This document shows, piece by piece, positions 59,601-64,000 of a DNA stretch of 64,000 bases. The notes under the pieces are model-generated. The model did not search any database, was not told the origin of the DNA, and saw only the letters and a program-made list of their open reading frames with translations. Within the stretch, counting starts at the first letter, position 1, and the number at the start of each line of letters is the position of its first letter. The translations under genes were made by a program, and so were the position numbers. Where the stretch lies: the NCBI GenBank assembly GCA_023548195.1, contig JAJHZJ010000336.1, positions 4,382,704 through 4,446,703 on the forward strand, given 5' to 3'. Source of the DNA: Bettongia penicillata ogilbyi (Eukaryota > Chordata > Mammalia > Diprotodontia > Potoroidae).

Positions 59601-62600
59601 TTCAGTATTTAGAATAATTCCCCAGATAGATAGATGGCTGCCTATCAACCAATTATGCCTGTGCTGGCTGATATATGCATGTATTTTAGTATAAATGTGA
59701 AGCAAATGGTAGGCGGCCTGTTTGTTAGTGCTGCAAATGTACCACAGTAAAGAAGAATGAAGTGAAGACTCACCTATGTCCTTCAAATTTTTAAAAAAAT
59801 ATGCAACTTACAGGGTTATCCTACCACTATATCATTAAAGATAAGAGAAATACAAAGATATGATTTTACAAATATTATATTCAATTGTTAATTTTTTTCT
59901 ACAAGATTCCTCAATTGCTGGACAAGTTCCTCGCACAGAAAAAGTTAACAATGGAATTGTTTTCCATAAAAGCAAATTAATATTTAAGACTAAAAAATAC
60001 AGCTCAGTCTCTTCAGGTAATTCCCATAACTATTGTATTTAGGAAAGTAATACAAGCTTGGGCTTTTTAAATAGTTAAAATATAAATAATTCAATTTTAA
60101 AAGAAAACTAAATGCTTAGTTTTTACCTAAACTAATACTAAGGAATTTTTTTTTTTGAAAGAGTTCATGGTTTGTTATCAGAGTTGGGCACACATCGTAA
60201 TAACAAAACTGAAACCTTTACTATTTCTAGAGCACAGAAACAAATGAGATGAAACCTAAGTGATTGTTAGATAGAGAAGGATTCTTAGTTTATTTAAAAA
60301 CAGAACTAACAAAATATGCTCTTGAGATTATAACTGCTGGCCACACGATCTTCTTGTGTACTTACGGATCCTGGGGGATGACCAATATACAATTTTATGG
60401 CTAGTGATTTTGGTACAGTACTAACAGTTATTTCAAAGCTAAAATAATAAACTGTGAGCAGCCACAACTGTAGCCCCTATTACAGTGACATGGACTGTTA
60501 ATGTAAGAGATCAAATGTTTCTCAAGTCAAACAACGTTGGTGCCTATTACACTGGAACATGTAGCTCAGGCCCTAAAAGCCTGCCCCCTGTTCTTTCAAG
60601 ATAAACAAGTTCTCCTAAAGCTCTGAGGTGCTTTGCTAGGAAGGACAGAAGTGGGGAGGCCATGAGACAATGATAAGTAATGGGTAAAGATGAGATTCTT
60701 TTCTAAGTTTCAAGTAAAAGAATTTATCAATACAATACTTTAATATTTCACCAAGAAGGCACAGGAATAAGTAGACATTCTAACTATCTATAGGGATGTG
60801 AGGGAAAAATAAAGCCTTTCCTGGTTGTTATGTTTGGAACAAATATTACACAACTGTCTGAGTAAATTCAACTTTGTGACTTTTTAGTTAAAGACCTGAA
60901 CATCAATTTAGCAATGACTATGAAGCTAAACATAAAATCCAACCTGCAATGAGCTCAATAGGCTTCACTTCATATGTAATAAGTCCACTGAAACTTTTTC
61001 TTTTCCTTAAAAAACCAAAACTACACCACAACACACAGAACTTTCCCTACCAAGTGCTTTACATTTTATTCTGCCTAACATTTCAAAGCAGTCACTGAAT
61101 TAAGGCATAGTAATGTGGCTTAATGTCATAAAATCCTGAAGAGGTTTGCAGGGGAGGCATTTTTCAAAACACTTTTTTTAAAAAAAACATAAGACTAGGG
61201 ATACTAGTATAACTTTTAAAAGGTTAGAATTTATTTTGTACTATTTAAAATCTGTAGTTAATGTATAGTAGCCTAAATTACTCAATAATGTTAAAGCAAA
61301 TACAATCTCACTAAAGATCTGGAGTGGAAGTGAGTGTGAAGACTACTAGAAAATAGAATGACAGCGATCAAGAAAACAGTTAATCTGATTAACCTTTCAC
61401 TTTTAAATCCATGCAATTATTTTAGTGATTTTAAAAATATATATTGAAGAGTATAACATCATGATTTGTTTTTCTTGAGCAGATTCCCTTTGTTTCCTAA
61501 TTTTTGTTGTTGCCATATTTACACAAAAATTTCATCCAGAAATCCTTTAAGTATAGGTTTATGTGGATGAAGAGGCAAACATTTGCTTCTGCTAATAAGG
61601 ACATCTGGTTATTTTGTAACTCAAAGACATCTGCATTATGCAGAACTGCTTGATTCCTCATAACAGGGTAGAAAACTATAGAACCCTTAGGATGTATGTT
61701 GAAATCCTTTTTAATCTCTGCAGCATCATTATTTATGTTGTCAGCCTTGTTTCTGAATATCTTTTCTGTTTAATGATCAACCAATTCACCACCTTGGCTA
61801 TTTTCCCTGATTTGCTGTTTACAGTTACCTTTGAGCAGTGGCTGAAACAATCCTAAGATTTCTCCCCCAGTTAGAAAATTGTATTCCTCCAGGTGCACTC
61901 AAATTTTGGAATGATGAGTAAATCATACCAACTACTTAAGTGAACTTCTAAAAATCTAACTAGCCTAAGACTTGAATTTAGATGTGTGGTTCTGTTGTGC
62001 TATTGTACCTTGTTCAATCACTCTCTTTCAATTTGTCTTTTATTCTGTGTACTTGCTCTTGTCCTGACTTTTGCTTTTCCCACTCATCACACTATTAGTG
62101 ATTTTTCTAGTCTCTCAAATTTCAACCACCCTTTCTTCTCAATGATTTCCATCCAAACTTTTTTTTTGGTCCAACATAGTCCAACACAATTCTCAAAGGT
62201 ATATCTTATAGGAACAGTGGTGTATCCATTAGAAATCAAACACTCGACTTTGTTCTCTTCTTGGCTGCTCTCTTTTTACTTGTAATAGTCTGATGAGTTA
62301 AAAAAAAGGAGTGGCTAGAAGCTTTACATCAATTTAAAATGGACTCCCCCAATGCCAAATAGATCCATTCCATTCTTTTGGGGGAGCTGTACTCTAGTCT
62401 TTTAATTGGTGCTATGTTTATTTTTACTATAATATAAACTTTGCAATTTTTAAAATTTTCATTTCAGAAATACAAAAACAACCTCCCTAGGAAACAGGAT
62501 AACTTTAATACACTGTATATTGTGTGGAATTCACTGAGGGAAACCACACTTAATTCTTTGGTTCCTTGTCAGCTATCTAACACAGGATGAAGTCCCTGAC

Positions 62601-63080
62601 TAAGGTTTTTAAATTTAAGTGAGGATTCTCCATTGAAAACTTGCAATAGCCAACAGGGCAGAGATCAAACACTAACTCACTTCTACTATATTTCCCTCAT
62701 TAATATTTTCTATCACTAGATTAATTTGGATTTCCATCATACTTCATCATCAGTACTTTTAAAAGATTATTTCAGAGGCTGGCTAATTTCATTATGAATT
62801 TCCAAACCCTTAATAAAAAAAACCATATTTATAATGTATTATTTGCATCATGAAAAAGGTTTTTTAAATCGTTTTTTTAATCATCCTCTGCTTAGGTACC
62901 GGGATTTTTCCTTTTTATGCTGATACAAATGAAAGTAAAAATATGGAGGGATGGAGAGATATAATTGCAATAATAAACTAAAGATCTTAAATGTTTTTCA
63001 ATTCACATTTATACAGTAAAAATATCTTATATACACAACCTCTTTTGAGTTTCATTAAAAACCTTCTAAGGCAAGTTCTA
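59601..63080. other. Repeat-poor noncoding DNA
   Basis: About 3.5 kb with no recognised transposable element. A weak CNE candidate at 60450-60640 has a balanced composition unlike its flanks. No credible coding frame. Confidence 0.4.
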
Positions 63081-63231
63081 TTATCACCATTTTACTGATG
63101 AGGAAACTGAAGCTCCAAGGTATTAAGAGATTTGCCCAGAGTCACACAGCTGGTTAAGTCTGTGAGGCCGGATTTGAACCCAAGTCCTCATAACTCAAAG
63201 TCTACCACTTTATTCATTATTTATTCACTGT
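63081..63231 (-). mobile_element. MIR/CORE-SINE, antisense
   Basis: 'gatgaggaaactgaagctcc', then 'cagagtcacacagctgg' and 'ggatttgaacccaagtcctc' are the reverse-complement hallmarks of MIR-type SINEs. Confidence 0.8.
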
Positions 63232-63839
63232 CTCTTCAGAGTATGCTATAACATGGTTGCATACTTTAAGTTTCTTACTATTGAACAGTATTTTTCTGCT
63301 ATTGGAACACAGTATTGTCTTCTACTGACCAAATGAAAGGAAATTCATTTAGTTACACATTATCATCTTACACAGGATAACAATTTCTCTGTCAAGTTAA
63401 ACATCATCATAAAACAACTAATCTGTTTTTTAAAGTCTCTTAAAACAAAACAACCTTAAGTGACTATGGCAATTATAAATAACAAAACATCCTTGTCATT
63501 TTCAGCAGGTATCCGAATCCTACAGATGCTAGTTAAATATGAAACGGAACACTAGAATTGTAGCCTGATTTCTTAGAAAATACCATACCTGATTAATGAA
63601 TAAAAGGAGTTCAAACATTCAAGAATTCCTCTGTCTTTGGTTTGAATTTCAACTTTTTAAAGGTAGCTTTTATTTACTGGTTTTTCTTAAATAATAATTT
63701 TAATTGTATTTAACGGTGCTTAAGTATATACTTAATACTTTTGACGGGACTGATTTTAACAGGAGCTGCATGTAAAGTGAACTTTTATCTATAATGCCAT
63801 TTGTCCTGTTATTTATATCAACCATTGTCAAGTGTTATT
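63232..63839. other. Noncoding DNA, nothing recognised
   Basis: No assigned element or coding signal. Confidence 0.35.
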
Positions 63840-64000
63840 TTTATGTTACATCATGAAAAAGGGCTGCCTCACTAACTGCCGAGTTTGGTAATGGCTGATT
63901 GATTTGACAGACATCAAACAACATTAATTTCAATGCTATCATACTTGTGCTTTCAGCAGAGGACCTATGAAGACTGGACTAGCCAGTTTTGGTTTAGTTA
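63840..64000. promoter_or_regulatory. Possible conserved noncoding element H with PBX/HOX-MEIS site, cut by window end
   Basis: A repeat-free sequence contains 'tgattgatttgacag' at 63896-63910: a PBX/HOX-type TGATTGAT followed immediately by a MEIS/PREP-type TTGACAG. That pairing is used in known hindbrain Hox enhancers. The element continues beyond the window, so its extent is unknown. Confidence 0.4.

Overview
This window looks like nuclear DNA of a marsupial mammal. The composition is AT-rich and CpG-poor and there are no dense open reading frames. The interspersed repeats give the assignment: a tRNA-derived SINE of the marsupial type (47650-48020), LINE-1 copies beginning with a 'gagccaagatggcgg' start, abundant L2, MIR/CORE-SINE copies, an old CR1/L3-like LINE and an RTE/BovB-related SINE. 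Families were recognised by eye from remembered consensus features; no database was searched, so family names are calls, not measurements. I found no host protein-coding exon, tRNA, rRNA, snRNA or CRISPR array that I can defend. The window therefore reads as an intergenic desert or a very large intron.

Layout. 1-2 kb: unique DNA with a CpG-retaining putative conserved noncoding element (CNE) at 440-730. 2-20 kb: repeat-dense. It holds a LINE-1 ORF2/3' end (2.0-4.0 kb), a minus-strand CR1/L3-like LINE split by a SINE (5.8-7.4 kb), an L2 split by a complete-looking ORF1-only LINE-1 relative (8927-11024) which is itself split by a LINE-1 3' end, MIR copies (14.2-14.6 kb), a LINE-1 that kept its 5' end but lost its 3' end (15730-16874), a long GA tract (17.3 kb), and head-to-head L2 copies (18.0-20.0 kb). 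20.4-34.9 kb and 36.4-47.6 kb: strikingly repeat-poor, with candidate regulatory elements at 27.0-27.4, 28.5-29.1, 30.3-31.0, 40.0-40.3 and 42.1-42.4 kb and a diverged long inverted repeat at 42.8-43.5 kb. 47.6-57.5 kb: repeat-dense again, with a full SINE with target duplication, many L2 pieces, and a second ORF1-only LINE-1 relative at 52.2-54.3 kb. 57.5-64 kb: repeat-poor, with a strong CNE at 58.8-59.6 kb and a probable CNE running off the right edge that contains a composite PBX/HOX-MEIS site.

How the parts fit. Repeat-poor blocks holding CpG-retaining elements are the usual appearance of the regulatory territory of a developmental transcription-factor gene lying outside the window; which gene cannot be told from this sequence. 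The coding remnants I can defend are all retrotransposon ORF pieces, and they are broken. The most informative structures are retrotransposition products with readable target-site duplications, the inverted repeat, and the CNEs.
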